DNA of 43,666 nucleotides, from assembly GCF_002022275.1 (NCBI RefSeq), contig NZ_MSDF01000064.1, positions 6,367-50,032 on the forward strand, written 5' to 3'. Both the position numbers and the translations under genes were made by a program. Below the pieces are notes generated by a model. That model had not been told where the DNA came from, did no database searches, and was given only the letters and a program-made list of their open reading frames with translations. Within the stretch, counting starts at the first letter, position 1, and each line of letters opens with the position of its first letter. Of the stretch, positions 8,321 to 17,090 are shown one piece after another. The stretch is from Pseudomonas fluorescens (lineage in GTDB: Bacteria > Pseudomonadota > Gammaproteobacteria > Pseudomonadales > Pseudomonadaceae).

Positions 8321-9744
8321 TGAACACACGGATACTCACCACCGCTGGCTTGGCATGGATGCTGGGCGGTTGTTCGTTGATCCCGGACTACCAGCGCCCC
8401 GCGGCGCCGGTGCCGGCGCAGTTCCCGCAAAACGGCGTCTACCGTCAGGCGCAGGCCGGAACAGTGGCGGTCAAACCGGACTGGCAGTTGCTGTTCCACG
8501 ACCCGGCCTTGCAGCAGTTGATCGGCCATGCGTTGGTCAATAACCGCGACTTGCGGGTAGCGGCGCTGAACGTGGAAGCCTTCCAGGCGCAGTACCGTAT
8601 TCAGCGTGCGGATCTGTTCCCGGCCATCTCCGCCACCGGCCTGGGCAAGCGCCAGAAAATACCTGGCGACGTAACCGGTACCGGCAAGTCGGCGATCACT
8701 TCGAACTACTCCGCCACCCTGGGGCTGAGCGCCTACGAGCTGGATTTTTTCGGCCGTGTGCGCAGCCTCAGCGAACAGGCGATGCTCAGCTATCTGGGCA
8801 CCGAAGAGGCGCGGCGCAGCGCGCAATTGAGCCTGGTGGCCAACGTCGCCAATGCTTACCTGACCTGGCGCGCCGACCAGGAGCTGCTGGCGTTGGCCCA
8901 ACAAACCCTCGTGGCCAACGACCACAGCTGGCAGTTGACCAGCCGCAGCAAAAGCGCGGGCAAGGCTTCGGCACTCGACGTGGTACAAGCCCGCACAGCC
9001 GTCGAAAGCACCCGCGCCAGCGTGGCCCGGTATGAGCGCCAGGTCGCCCAGGACCTCAACAACCTGGCCTTGCTCGTCGGCGCGCCAGTCAATGAAAACC
9101 TGCCCGCGCGCCCCTTGGCCGATGACCTGGTGGCACGGGTACCGGCAGGTTTGCCGTCAGATTTGCTGCAACGGCGCCCGGATATTCTCCAGGCCGAATA
9201 CCAGCTGCAAGCCGCCAACGCGAACATCGGCGCTGCGCGTGCGGCGTTCTTTCCATCGGTCACCCTCACGGCCAACGCCGGCAGCACCAGCACGGAGCTG
9301 TCAGGGCTGTTCAAGGGCGGCTCGGGCACCTGGACCTTTCAGCCGCAGATCAACCTGCCGATCTTCAACGCCGGCAGCCTGCGCGCCAGCCTCGACTACG
9401 CCACGCTGCAAAAAGACATCACCGTGGCCCAGTACGAGAAATCAATCCAGACCGCCTTCCAGGAGGTCGCCGACGGCCTTGCTGCGCGGCAGACCTTCAA
9501 CGACCAACTGGATGCGCAGCGCGACTTTGTGGCGGCCAACCAGACCTATTACGACCTCGCGCAACATCGCTACCGCAGCGGCGTGGACAGCAACCTGACG
9601 TTTCTTGATGCGCAACGTTCTCTGTTCAGCTCGCAGCAGGCACTGATCGTGGATCGGCTGGCGCAGTTGATCGCCGAGGTGAATTTGTACACCGCGTTGG
9701 GTGGGGCGTGGGCGGATGCGCCGGTGGTGACGGCGCGGCGTTGA
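8320..9744 (+). CDS. NodT/OprM-family outer-membrane efflux lipoprotein
   Basis: A 474-residue TolC-like outer-membrane factor. The N-terminus is a lipoprotein signal (MNTRILTTAGLAWMLGG then Cys near residue 18, LGGC lipobox), followed by the SLIPDYQRP segment typical of NodT-type proteins. Two repeats rich in helix then follow (LRVAALNVEAFQAQYRIQRA; PDILQAEYQLQAANANIGAARAAFFPSVTL). Such proteins trimerise to form the outer-membrane exit duct of tripartite pumps. A luxR-nodT pair next to the first synthetase gene is a known arrangement in Pseudomonas lipopeptide loci, so secretion of the lipopeptide is likely. No MacAB-like inner-membrane partner is in the window. ATG 8320 overlaps the luxR stop; upstream ATG 8302 would spoil the signal peptide. 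Confidence 0.9.
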   Translation: MNTRILTTAGLAWMLGGCSLIPDYQRPAAPVPAQFPQNGVYRQAQAGTVAVKPDWQLLFHDPALQQLIGHALVNNRDLRVAALNVEAFQAQYRIQRADLFPAISATGLGKRQKIPGDVTGTGKSAITSNYSATLGLSAYELDFFGRVRSLSEQAMLSYLGTEEARRSAQLSLVANVANAYLTWRADQELLALAQQTLVANDHSWQLTSRSKSAGKASALDVVQARTAVESTRASVARYERQVAQDLNNLALLVGAPVNENLPARPLADDLVARVPAGLPSDLLQRRPDILQAEYQLQAANANIGAARAAFFPSVTLTANAGSTSTELSGLFKGGSGTWTFQPQINLPIFNAGSLRASLDYATLQKDITVAQYEKSIQTAFQEVADGLAARQTFNDQLDAQRDFVAANQTYYDLAQHRYRSGVDSNLTFLDAQRSLFSSQQALIVDRLAQLIAEVNLYTALGGAWADAPVVTARR

Positions 9745-10150
9745 TGTCGCCTGGGCTACCGCTATCGCAGGCAAGCCAGCTCCCACAGGGGATCTGTGGT
9801 GGTTGAAAAACTCCACTGACAGGGCCATCCCGCCGGGTACTCTCTCACCTGCAATGAAGATCAAAGGTGGGAGCTGGCTTGCCTGCGATGGCGGCGGCAT
9901 TGCCAGATTAGATGCCGCCTGACCCACCGCTATCGCAGGCAAGCCAGCTCCCACAGAGGATTTGCAGTGTTTGAAAAATCTTCACTGACAGGGCCGTCCC
10001 GTCGGGCACTCTCTCACCTGCAATGAAGATCAAAGGTGGGCGCTGGCTTGCCTGCGATGGCGGCGGCATTGCCAGAATAGATGTCGCCTGGGCTACCGCT
10101 ATCGCAGGCAAGCCAGCTCCCACAGGGGATTTGTGGTGTTTGAAAAATCT
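9743..10150. repeat. Tandem REPIN array, about 168-bp unit, 2.4 copies
   Basis: Units begin at about 9743, 9911 and 10080 (periods 168 and 169 bp); the third is partial. Each full unit holds one REP in one orientation (core GCAGGCAAGCCAGCTCCCA) and a second in inverse orientation (core GGGAGCTGGCTTGCCTGC), about 80 bp apart, joined by a conserved spacer with CTCTCACCTGCAATGAAG. In the second unit the inverse REP has GGGCGC instead of GGGAGC. This is the doublet (REPIN) form mobilised by RAYT transposases in the P. fluorescens group; no RAYT gene is in the window. The array directly follows the efflux gene. Confidence 0.9.
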
Positions 10151-10162
10151 CTGCCGGCCGTT

Positions 10163-10318
10163 TGTTGTGGCGAGCGGGCTTGCCCGCGTTGGACTGCGTA
10201 GCAGTCCCATCAGGAGCGCCGCGCTCTTGCTGATGTACGGCATCGCCTGGTTTCAGGGCCGCTTCGAGCCCCAACGCGGGCAAGCCCGCTCGCCACAACA
10301 AGCCCGCTCGCCACAGTC
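10163..10318. repeat. Second REP family: 30-bp perfect inverted repeat plus extra half copy
   Basis: Arms at 10163-10192 and 10271-10300 are exact reverse complements over 30 bp (core GCGAGCGGGCTTGCCCGC) and differ in sequence from the neighbouring array. The right arm is followed by a duplicated fragment (AGCCCGCTCGCCACA) at about 10301-10316. The region lies between the converging efflux and flavoprotein genes and may help terminate both transcripts. Confidence 0.85.
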
Positions 10319-10341
10319 AGGTGGTTGCCATAACAAAGCCG

Positions 10342-11274
10342 CTACCAATGCCCCATCGCCAGGCTATGGGGCGAAAACTCGGCGAACTGCCAGCGCAAGG
10401 CGAGTGCCGCCGGGCGGCGTACGACGTGGTCCACGGTTACCGTCCAGAGCCGTTGTGCGCCTTCGAATCGGGCCACTTCAGGGCCGTCGAGAATCAATGA
10501 GGTACGCCCGGAAAGCTGCAGCACATCCCCCGACTCAAAATCGATAAACAACAACCCCGCCACCGGGTTGACCTGCAAATTGCCCAAGGTGTTGAAGAAC
10601 AGGTTGCCGGCGAAGTCGGGAATGGTCAGCACATTGCCCTCGACCCGCACAAAGCCGGTATTGCCGCCGCGATGGGATACGTCCACCGAACGCTGACCGT
10701 CCACGTCGACATAGCTGGCGACGAAGAAGGTGTCGGCGTTGCGAATCATCGTGCTTGCCGCCTCGTCCAGGCCCGCCAAACGCTCAACGGCGGTGCCGGG
10801 TTTGCGTGCGATTGCAGCCACCGGCCGCAGTTGGATGTACTTGGGGCAGTTGCCGTAGGTATGCACCACGTCCACCGAAAACCCGTCGTGATCCAGCGCG
10901 CCAATCCGCCCGTTCATGCGGTTGCGGCGACGGGTATTGAGGTCGATGCCGAGCACGCCGACCGACGCCCCCTCAGCCATCGCGGCATAGGCGGGGTCGC
11001 TTCTGGAGGGCAGGCTGTCGACTTGCAACGTCTGCGGATCCGGCGAGTGCGCAAACCCTGGCGCGCCTTCGATCAGGGTTGCCCAGGGAATGCCCTGCTC
11101 GTCCACCACACCCAGCATCAGGTAGGGCAACAGCGGGTAAAAGTCGCGATGCTGCTCCGGCAAATGATCACGAATGACCTTGAGCCCGACCACGGCCATG
11201 CGTTCGGCCGCGCCTGCGCTTTCCTGCAACTGCCGTTCGCCGGCGTGCCAAGGGGACTGTTCGATGGAGTTCAT
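10342..11274 (-). CDS. Pyridoxamine 5'-phosphate oxidase-like FMN-binding protein
   Basis: A 310-residue soluble protein with two split-barrel-like parts. Motifs of the family include the N-terminal YPLLPYLMLGVVDEQGIPWATLIEG strand pair, NRMNGRIG, a NCPKYIQLRP segment, and a second barrel with TIPDFAGNLFFNTLGNLQVNPVAGLLFID. This matches the larger pyridoxamine-phosphate-oxidase-related proteins of Pseudomonas. They probably bind FMN or a relative and act as oxidoreductases of unknown substrate; the ferredoxin domain found in some homologues is absent. ATG 11274 is chosen for GAGGTG 8 nt upstream. It is the last gene of a minus-strand run behind two LysR genes and a glutathione transferase. 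Confidence 0.8.
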   Translation of the reverse strand: MNSIEQSPWHAGERQLQESAGAAERMAVVGLKVIRDHLPEQHRDFYPLLPYLMLGVVDEQGIPWATLIEGAPGFAHSPDPQTLQVDSLPSRSDPAYAAMAEGASVGVLGIDLNTRRRNRMNGRIGALDHDGFSVDVVHTYGNCPKYIQLRPVAAIARKPGTAVERLAGLDEAASTMIRNADTFFVASYVDVDGQRSVDVSHRGGNTGFVRVEGNVLTIPDFAGNLFFNTLGNLQVNPVAGLLFIDFESGDVLQLSGRTSLILDGPEVARFEGAQRLWTVTVDHVVRRPAALALRWQFAEFSPHSLAMGHW

Positions 11275-11353
11275 GGCGATCACCTCAAGTGGGGTGTGTT
11301 GATGCTGCGCCCTGCACGCAAGGGTGAGAATACCCACCCGATGCAATCCACTA

Positions 11354-12238
11354 TTACGCCAACTGAAATGCCGGATGCTCGCGCAGCGCGGTCACACAGT
11401 GGTCGACAAAGCTGCGCACACGCAGTGGCGCGTTGCGGCCTTCGCGATAGACCACCTGCACCGCCAAGGCGGGTAACTCAAAACCTGGCAGGATGCGCAC
11501 CAGTTGGCCGCTGAGCAGATGCTCGTGAACCGCGTAGCTCTGGCAACGAATCAGACCGGCACCGTGCACCGCCGCATTGATTGCGCCCTGCACCGTGGTG
11601 CAGTTCAAGCGTGCGCGTGCTTTGAGCTGGCAGCCCTGAAAATCCCAGTAGACCTGGTCGGCGCTGGCGATCAGGCGATGGCGCTTGAGGTCATCCGGGT
11701 GGTAAGGCTCGCCATGGGCGGCGAGGTATTCAGGGTTGGCACAGAGAATATGCCGCACCTGCCCGACGGTTCGGGCGATCAACGAAGAGTTGGGCAATTC
11801 ACCGACAAGAATCGCCACGTCGAGGCCCTCTTCGTGCAGGTTCGGGTAATAGTCGTGGTAGTGCGCCACGAGGTTCACATCCGGATAGCGGTCCATGTAA
11901 CCGGCCAATATCGGCGCCATCACATAGCGGCTGAACAGGAACGGCAGAAACACCCGCACGTTGCCCCGGGCCTGTACGTGCAAGCCTTTGGCCGAGGCTT
12001 CGGCAGCGTCCACGGCGGCCAACAGGCGCACGCAGTCGGCCATGTAGGCGCTGCCGGCTTCGGTCAGACTCACGCCGCGTGTACTGCGGTGCAGCAACCG
12101 CACCCGCAGGCGCGCTTCCAGGCGAGCGATGGCGCGCACCACGGTCGGGCCCGACACCTCGACACTGCGGGCCGCCGACGCCAGGCTTGGCTGTTCGGCC
12201 AGTGCGGCGAACAGCTGCATGTCGCGATATCGCTCCAT
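11354..12238 (-). CDS. LysR-family transcriptional regulator (second of a tandem pair)
   Basis: 294 residues. An N-terminal winged helix-turn-helix (RYRDMQLFAALAEQPSLASAARSVEVSGPTVVRAIARLEARL, with LLHRSTRGVSLTEAG) is followed by a LysR effector-binding domain (NVRVFLPFLF, then LVGELPNSSLIARTVGQVRHILCANPEYLAAHG). It belongs to the group that regulates neighbouring oxidoreductase or transferase genes; the ligand is unknown. Its start overlaps the stop of the other LysR gene by one base (TGATG at 12236-12240), so the two are probably translationally coupled. The flavoprotein gene begins 80 bp downstream. Confidence 0.9.
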   Translation of the reverse strand: MERYRDMQLFAALAEQPSLASAARSVEVSGPTVVRAIARLEARLRVRLLHRSTRGVSLTEAGSAYMADCVRLLAAVDAAEASAKGLHVQARGNVRVFLPFLFSRYVMAPILAGYMDRYPDVNLVAHYHDYYPNLHEEGLDVAILVGELPNSSLIARTVGQVRHILCANPEYLAAHGEPYHPDDLKRHRLIASADQVYWDFQGCQLKARARLNCTTVQGAINAAVHGAGLIRCQSYAVHEHLLSGQLVRILPGFELPALAVQVVYREGRNAPLRVRSFVDHCVTALREHPAFQLA

Positions 12239-13158
12239 CAGCCGCGCCGCTTCATGGCCGGGTTCAGGGCGGCGTCCTGGCCCAGGCGGTGGGTGAGGAA
12301 GTCCACGAAGGTGTTGACCTTGGCCGGGATGCGGCTGCTTTTTTGCAACACCACCTGAATCGGCAACGGCGCGGGCTCGAAGGCTTCGAGCACAATTTCC
12401 AGCTCGCCCGCCGCCACTGCAGCGGCGACCTGATAAGACAACACCCGAGTCATGCCCCAGCCCAGCCGGGCGAGGTTGATCGCCGCGTTGTTTGCCGTAA
12501 CCACCAGACGCGGTTCGATAGGCACTGTCAGCAGCTGACTGCCTTCAACAAATGCCCACTCACTCACCAGTGAGCTGGACGAGGAAGTGACAATCTTTGC
12601 CTCCCGCAACTGCGAAGGATGTTCAGGCCGCCCCTGCTGATCGAGATAGGCCGGCGAGGCGCAGACCACCCGGCGCACCTCGCCCACCTTGATCGCCTGC
12701 TGCCCCGGCTCCTGCAGGTGGCCGATGCGCACGGCCACGTCGACGCCTTCGTCAGTCAGGTTGACCACCCGGTCCACCAGCAAGGCGTTGATCGTCACCA
12801 AGGGAAACCGGTCAAGGTAATCACCCAGCACCGGCGCCACATACAGCTCGCCAAACAGCACCGGCGCGGTCACCGTCAGATGCCCGCACGGAATTGAATA
12901 ACTGCCCGCCGCCGCTTCCTCCGCCTCGTCCAGTTCAGCGAGGATGCGCCGGCAATCTTCCAGGTAACGCTGGCCGGCTTCGGTCAGGTGCAGGCTGCGC
13001 GTGGTGCGCGCCAGTAGTTGGGTGCCGATGCGTTGTTCCATGGCGGCGATGGCCCGGGTCACGCTCGGCGGCGAGGTGTTCAGGCGGCGCGCGGCGGCGG
13101 CGAAACCTTCCTCCTCGGCCACCGCCAGAAACACCTGCATTTCATGGAATCGGTCCAT
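12238..13158 (-). CDS. LysR-family transcriptional regulator (first of a tandem pair)
   Basis: 306 residues with the usual LysR layout: winged helix-turn-helix at 1-60 (MQVFLAVAEEEGFAAAARRLNTSPPSVTRAIAAME, LLARTTRSLHLTEAG) and a periplasmic-binding-protein-like effector domain from about 90. It is clearly related to its downstream neighbour, so the pair looks like an old duplication. The glutathione transferase gene lies 18 bp upstream in the same orientation, which suggests co-transcription; most LysR genes are instead divergent from their targets. Confidence 0.9.
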   Translation of the reverse strand: MDRFHEMQVFLAVAEEEGFAAAARRLNTSPPSVTRAIAAMEQRIGTQLLARTTRSLHLTEAGQRYLEDCRRILAELDEAEEAAAGSYSIPCGHLTVTAPVLFGELYVAPVLGDYLDRFPLVTINALLVDRVVNLTDEGVDVAVRIGHLQEPGQQAIKVGEVRRVVCASPAYLDQQGRPEHPSQLREAKIVTSSSSSLVSEWAFVEGSQLLTVPIEPRLVVTANNAAINLARLGWGMTRVLSYQVAAAVAAGELEIVLEAFEPAPLPIQVVLQKSSRIPAKVNTFVDFLTHRLGQDAALNPAMKRRG

Positions 13159-13176
13159 CGGCGCCCCTTTTGATGG

Positions 13177-13809
13177 TTACTCTGATTGCAGGCCCACCGC
13201 CGTGCGCGGCATGCCGACAAAGCCCGGCAGTGCTTCGATGCTCGCCAGCCAGGCGCGTACATGAGGGTAGTCGGCCAGCGACACATTACCTTCCGGCGCA
13301 TGGGCCACGTAGGTATAGAAGGCTACATCGGCGATGCTGGGTTGCTCGCTGGCGAGGAAACGGCTGTGGCTCAACTGTTGCTCCACCAATTGAAGCAGTG
13401 CGTGGGAGCGGCTGATGGCGGTGACGGTATCGACCTCGGCACCAAACACCAGGGCCAGTCGCGCAGCAGCCGGCCCGGCGTGCAGTTGCCCCGCAGCCGC
13501 CGACAACCAGCGTTGCACCCGGGCTTGCCCGGCTGGATCGCTCGGCAGCCACTGGCCTTTGCCATAGGTGTTGGCGAGGTAGACCAGAATCGCGTTGGAG
13601 TCCGCCAGCACGGTGCCGTTGTCGTCAATCGCGGGCACTTGGCCGAACGGGTTGATGGTAGACGTGAATGCCGGGGCCTTTTGGGCGCCTTGTTTCAGGT
13701 CGACCAGAATGAATTCACTGGGCAAACCCAGCAGAGACAGCATCAGTTCGACCCGGTGGGAGTGACCGGACAGGGGAAAACCGTAGAGTTTGATCGCAGG
13801 CTGGGACAT
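13177..13809 (-). CDS. Glutathione S-transferase family protein
   Basis: 210 residues. The N-terminal thioredoxin-like half has KLYGFPLSGHSHRVELMLSLLGL and NPFGQVPAIDDNGTVLADSNAILVYLA, which contain the cis-Pro (VPAI) and the glutathione-contacting DSNAI segment. The C-terminal half is all-helical (LLQLVEQQLSHSRFLASEQPSIADVAFYTYV). It probably conjugates or reduces electrophiles with glutathione in the cytoplasm; the substrate is not evident. ATG 13809 has GGAG about 7 nt upstream; the open frame before it reaches back to 13914 without a ribosome-binding site. It is the first gene of the minus-strand run that includes two LysR genes. Confidence 0.9.
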   Translation of the reverse strand: MSQPAIKLYGFPLSGHSHRVELMLSLLGLPSEFILVDLKQGAQKAPAFTSTINPFGQVPAIDDNGTVLADSNAILVYLANTYGKGQWLPSDPAGQARVQRWLSAAAGQLHAGPAAARLALVFGAEVDTVTAISRSHALLQLVEQQLSHSRFLASEQPSIADVAFYTYVAHAPEGNVSLADYPHVRAWLASIEALPGFVGMPRTAVGLQSE

Positions 13810-13914
13810 GAAAGGCTCCAAAAGTGAAGTTATCGACGCCATGCATGTTCCACCGCTGCCCTGATCGATGGAATCACCAGAAATCACAATCCAGCATTTC
13901 ACTTCACGAAACAA

Positions 13915-14787
13915 TCACTCGCCAAACAATTCGACGATCAAGTTGTACAGCGTGGTCTTCACGGCGCTGTCCAACTCGGTCCAGGCCAGGCCCGTCGTGG
14001 CCTCAAACGCCCCCAACTCAAGGTGGCGCGAGACACAATTGGCCGGTAACGCCCGCGCTGCCTGCAGCGGCAACACGCCGACGCCCAGCCCGGCGGAGAC
14101 CAGTGCGAGCATGGTGGTGAACTCGCCGAGTTCCGAAGCGATGTCCAGCGTGATGCCCACGGCCTGAATAAACTCATCATAAAACCCCGGCGCGTAACGC
14201 CGCGCCAGGATGTACACCGGCACGTCCAGCAAGTCGGCGGGCTGGATGGTTTGCCGGGCCGCCAGGGGATGATCCATCGGCAAGGCCACGCAAAAACTTT
14301 CACGCAGCACGGCGCGGGTCTGCACGCCGGGGTGAGCGGCGGGCAGGCGCATCAGGCCGAAATCCAGCAAGCCGTTTTTCAACGCCGCCGCTTGATCGGG
14401 GCCGGGCATGTCTTTGAGTTCCAGCTCGATGCGCGGGTAGCGCTGGTGCACGGCGCGAATCAGTTGCGGCAAGAGCTGCGGCAGCACCGAGGACACAAAA
14501 CCCAGGCGCACGCGGCCAATTTCCCCTCGGTTGGACGCCCGCGCCGCATCGGCTGCGCGGGCCGCCTGGTGCAAGGTGGCCTGGGCTTCGGGCAGGAAGG
14601 CGCGGCCTGCGTCGGTCAGCGTGACCGAGTGGCGGTTGCGGTCGAGCAGGCGTACACCCAAACCGCTTTCGAGCAATTTTATCTGCATGCTCAGCGCCGG
14701 CTGCACGATGGATAACTGCACGGCCGCACGACCGAAATGCAGCTCTTGAGCCAACACCACAAAGGCACGCAAGTGTTTGAGTTCCAT
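13915..14787 (-). CDS. LysR-family regulator, probable regulator of the idonate operon
   Basis: 290 residues. The helix-turn-helix region is MELKHLRAFVVLAQELHFGRAAVQLSIVQPALSMQIKLLE with LLDRNRHSVTLTDAG, followed by an effector domain (GEIGRVRLGFVSSVLPQLLPQLIRAV). It is of the CatR/BenM-like group by its start. ATG 14787 is chosen for GGAAGGG 5 nt upstream; the frame stays open to 14952 but would then overlap the divergent permease gene. Because it is divergent from idnT with a 142-bp gap holding inverted repeats, it most likely controls that operon and itself. E. coli uses a LacI-type IdnR for the same pathway. Confidence 0.87.
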   Translation of the reverse strand: MELKHLRAFVVLAQELHFGRAAVQLSIVQPALSMQIKLLESGLGVRLLDRNRHSVTLTDAGRAFLPEAQATLHQAARAADAARASNRGEIGRVRLGFVSSVLPQLLPQLIRAVHQRYPRIELELKDMPGPDQAAALKNGLLDFGLMRLPAAHPGVQTRAVLRESFCVALPMDHPLAARQTIQPADLLDVPVYILARRYAPGFYDEFIQAVGITLDIASELGEFTTMLALVSAGLGVGVLPLQAARALPANCVSRHLELGAFEATTGLAWTELDSAVKTTLYNLIVELFGE

Positions 14788-14929
14788 TAAACCCTTCCGG
14801 TTATCACGAACATTGATCACCCGATCACAAATGAAAATTGGACGCTGACCCGCGCCTGCGGTGAAGTAACACCCCGTCATACACGATATGACAGGGCTTG
14901 GCCTATAACAATGAGAACAAGGAGGCACC
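14788..14929. promoter_or_regulatory. Divergent LysR/idnT control region with inverted repeats
   Basis: Two palindromes are visible: TGATC-ACCC-GATCA, close to the regulator gene at about 14814-14827, and GTCATA-CACGA-TATGAC at 14876-14892, 38-54 bp before the permease start. The second is the size and symmetry expected of a LysR operator. AAGGAGG precedes ATG 14930. Operator assignment is inference. Confidence 0.45.
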
Positions 14930-16282
14930 ATGCTCGGCATGGCTAATGACACTTATCTGCTGCTGGATGCACTGGTCACGATTATCGGATTGATATTGTT
15001 GATCACCCACCTCAAAGTCCACCCGTTTGTCGCGCTGACCGTGGCCGCAGGCTTTCTCGGCCTGACGTCCGGCATGCCGGTGGACAAGGTGATGAAGTCG
15101 TTTCAGGACGGCTTTGGCGGCGTGCTCGGGTTTGTCGGCATCATCCTCGGCCTGGGCACCATGCTCGGCAAATTGATGGCCGATTCCGGCGGCGCTGACC
15201 AGATTGCGCGCACGCTGATTCGCGCCTTCGGCAAACAGCGTGTGCACTGGGCAATGATGTTTTCTGCGTTTCTGGTGGGGATTCCGCTGTTTTTTGAAAT
15301 CGGCTTTGTGCTGCTGATTCCGCTGGTATTCATCGTGGCGCGGCGTACCGGGCTGTCGCTGATCAAGGTCGGCATGCCGCTGCTCGCCGGGTTGTCGGTC
15401 GTCCACGGGCTGGTGCCGCCACATCCCGGGCCGCTGCTCGCGATTGGTATTTTTGGCGCGGACATCGGCAAAACCATTTTCTACGGGTTGATTGTTGGCC
15501 TGCCGACGGCCGTGATCGCCGGCCCCTTGTTTGGCAACCTGATTTCACGCTACGTGCCCGGCAAAGCCTCGGATGAATTGATGGAGCAATTGGCCAAGGA
15601 ATCTTCCGGCGAGAACCTGCCGGGCTTTGGCATCACGGTCATCACCATCCTGCTGCCAGTGGTGTTGATGTTGCTCAAGACCTTCGCCGATGTGGCTTTC
15701 GCCGCCGACAGCACGTTCCGCGTGTGGATGGACTTTATCGGCCACCCGATCACCGCCCTGCTCGCGGCCTTGTTGCTGGCGTTCTATACCTTTGGGGCGG
15801 CGCGGGGGTTTTCGCGGGAGCAGTTGAGCAAGCTGCTGGATTCAAGCCTCGCGCCGACGGCCGCGATTGTGCTGATCGTCGGCGCTGGCGGTGGTTTCAA
15901 GCAAATGCTGGTGGCCAGCGGCGTCGGTGATGTGATCGGGCACATGGCGGTGCGTGCCGAGATTTCGCCGATCCTGCTCGCGTGGCTGGTGGCAGCCGTG
16001 ATTCGGGTGGCGACCGGTTCAGCCACCGTGGCGACCATCACCGGCGCCGGGATTGTCGCGCCGGTGATCGGCCTGATGCCCGGGGTGAACCGTGAGCTGC
16101 TGGTGTTGGCCACAGGCGCAGGGTCCCTGGTGCTGTCGCATGTCAACGACGCCGGGTTCTGGCTGGTGAAGCAGTATTTCAACATGACCGTCGTCGAAAC
16201 TTTCAAGACCTGGACGCTGATGGAGACCGTGCTCTCCTTCGCCGCCCTGGGGTTCATCATGCTGCTGTCGTTAGTGGTGTGA
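14930..16282 (+). CDS. idnT: GntP-family gluconate/idonate permease
   Basis: 450 residues, almost entirely hydrophobic with about 12-14 membrane spans, as in GntP-family proton symporters. Family motifs are visible: the GIILGLGTMLGKLMADSGGADQIA segment, FSAFLVGIPLFFEIGFVLLIPLVF, VHGLVPPHPGPLLAIG, and GSATVATITGAGIVAP. Family members import gluconate, idonate or related sugar acids. The two following genes act on idonate and 5-ketogluconate, so I favour idonate/5-ketogluconate uptake (IdnT role) over plain gluconate uptake. Strong AAGGAGG ribosome-binding site 4 nt before ATG 14930. Gap of 20 bp to the next gene. Confidence 0.88.
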   Translation: MLGMANDTYLLLDALVTIIGLILLITHLKVHPFVALTVAAGFLGLTSGMPVDKVMKSFQDGFGGVLGFVGIILGLGTMLGKLMADSGGADQIARTLIRAFGKQRVHWAMMFSAFLVGIPLFFEIGFVLLIPLVFIVARRTGLSLIKVGMPLLAGLSVVHGLVPPHPGPLLAIGIFGADIGKTIFYGLIVGLPTAVIAGPLFGNLISRYVPGKASDELMEQLAKESSGENLPGFGITVITILLPVVLMLLKTFADVAFAADSTFRVWMDFIGHPITALLAALLLAFYTFGAARGFSREQLSKLLDSSLAPTAAIVLIVGAGGGFKQMLVASGVGDVIGHMAVRAEISPILLAWLVAAVIRVATGSATVATITGAGIVAPVIGLMPGVNRELLVLATGAGSLVLSHVNDAGFWLVKQYFNMTVVETFKTWTLMETVLSFAALGFIMLLSLVV

Positions 16283-16302
16283 AGCGTTAGGAGAGATAAC
16301 CC

Positions 16303-17076
16303 ATGAAAAGCGTTTTAGACAACTTCCGCCTTGATGGCCGGCTCGCGCTGGTCACCGGTTCCAGCGCCGGTATTGGCCTGGCGATTGCCCGCGGGCTGGC
16401 CCAGGCCGGTGCGCGGGTGGTGCTCAACGGGCGCAACCGCAGCACCTTGCGTGACGCGGCGGCGCTGCTGGCAGCGGAAGGTTTGCAGGTGCACACCCAG
16501 GCGTTCGACGTGACCGACAGTGCGGCGATTCAGGCCGCCGTGGCCGATATCGAAGAACGCATTGGCGCGCTGGACATCCTCGTCAACAACGCCGGCATGC
16601 AGCGCCGTGGCCCACTGGAAGACTACAGCGAGCAGCACTGGCGAGAATTGATCAGCACCAACCTCGACAGCGCGTTTCTGGTCGGCCAGGCCGTGGCGCG
16701 GGCGATGATCCCGCGCAAGCGTGGGCGCATCATCAATATCTGCTCGGTGCAAAGTGAGTTGGGTCGCCCAGGCATCGCGCCGTATGCCGCGAGCAAGGGC
16801 GCGCTGAAGATGCTCACCAAGGGCATGGCCATCGACTGGGGCCCGCACGGGCTGACAGTCAACGGCATCGGCCCTGGCTATTTCAAGACTGAACTCAATG
16901 CGAACCTGGTGGCCAACCCTGAATTCAGCGACTGGCTGGTGCAGCGCACCCCGAGCCGACGCTGGGGCGATGTAGAGGAACTGGCGGGCGCAGCGGTGTT
17001 TCTGGCCAGTGATGCGGCCAGTTTCGTTAACGGTCATATTCTGTACGTCGACGGTGGCATCACCGCGTCGCTGTAA
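16303..17076 (+). CDS. idnO: 5-keto-D-gluconate 5-reductase (gluconate 5-dehydrogenase)
   Basis: 257 residues, short-chain dehydrogenase fold. The nucleotide motif TGSSAGIG is near residues 19-26, NNAG near 90-93, and the catalytic Tyr/Lys pair in YAASKGALKML near 160. The sequence around GRNRSTLRDAAALL and INICSVQSELGRPGIAPYAASKGA is characteristic of the Gno/IdnO group. It interconverts 5-ketogluconate and D-gluconate with NAD(P)H in the cytoplasm. It sits between the permease and idonate dehydrogenase, 20 bp after idnT and 14 bp before idnD. GAGAG provides a ribosome-binding site before ATG 16303. Gluconate produced would feed the Entner-Doudoroff pathway; no gluconate kinase is in the window. 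Confidence 0.9.
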   Translation: MKSVLDNFRLDGRLALVTGSSAGIGLAIARGLAQAGARVVLNGRNRSTLRDAAALLAAEGLQVHTQAFDVTDSAAIQAAVADIEERIGALDILVNNAGMQRRGPLEDYSEQHWRELISTNLDSAFLVGQAVARAMIPRKRGRIINICSVQSELGRPGIAPYAASKGALKMLTKGMAIDWGPHGLTVNGIGPGYFKTELNANLVANPEFSDWLVQRTPSRRWGDVEELAGAAVFLASDAASFVNGHILYVDGGITASL

Positions 17077-17090
17077 CTCTGGAGAACCTT

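Noticed and set aside
9743..10318. Repeat array as a possible CRISPR
   Set aside because: Repeats are palindromic REP doublets with conserved spacers, not short direct repeats with unique spacers, and no cas genes are present.
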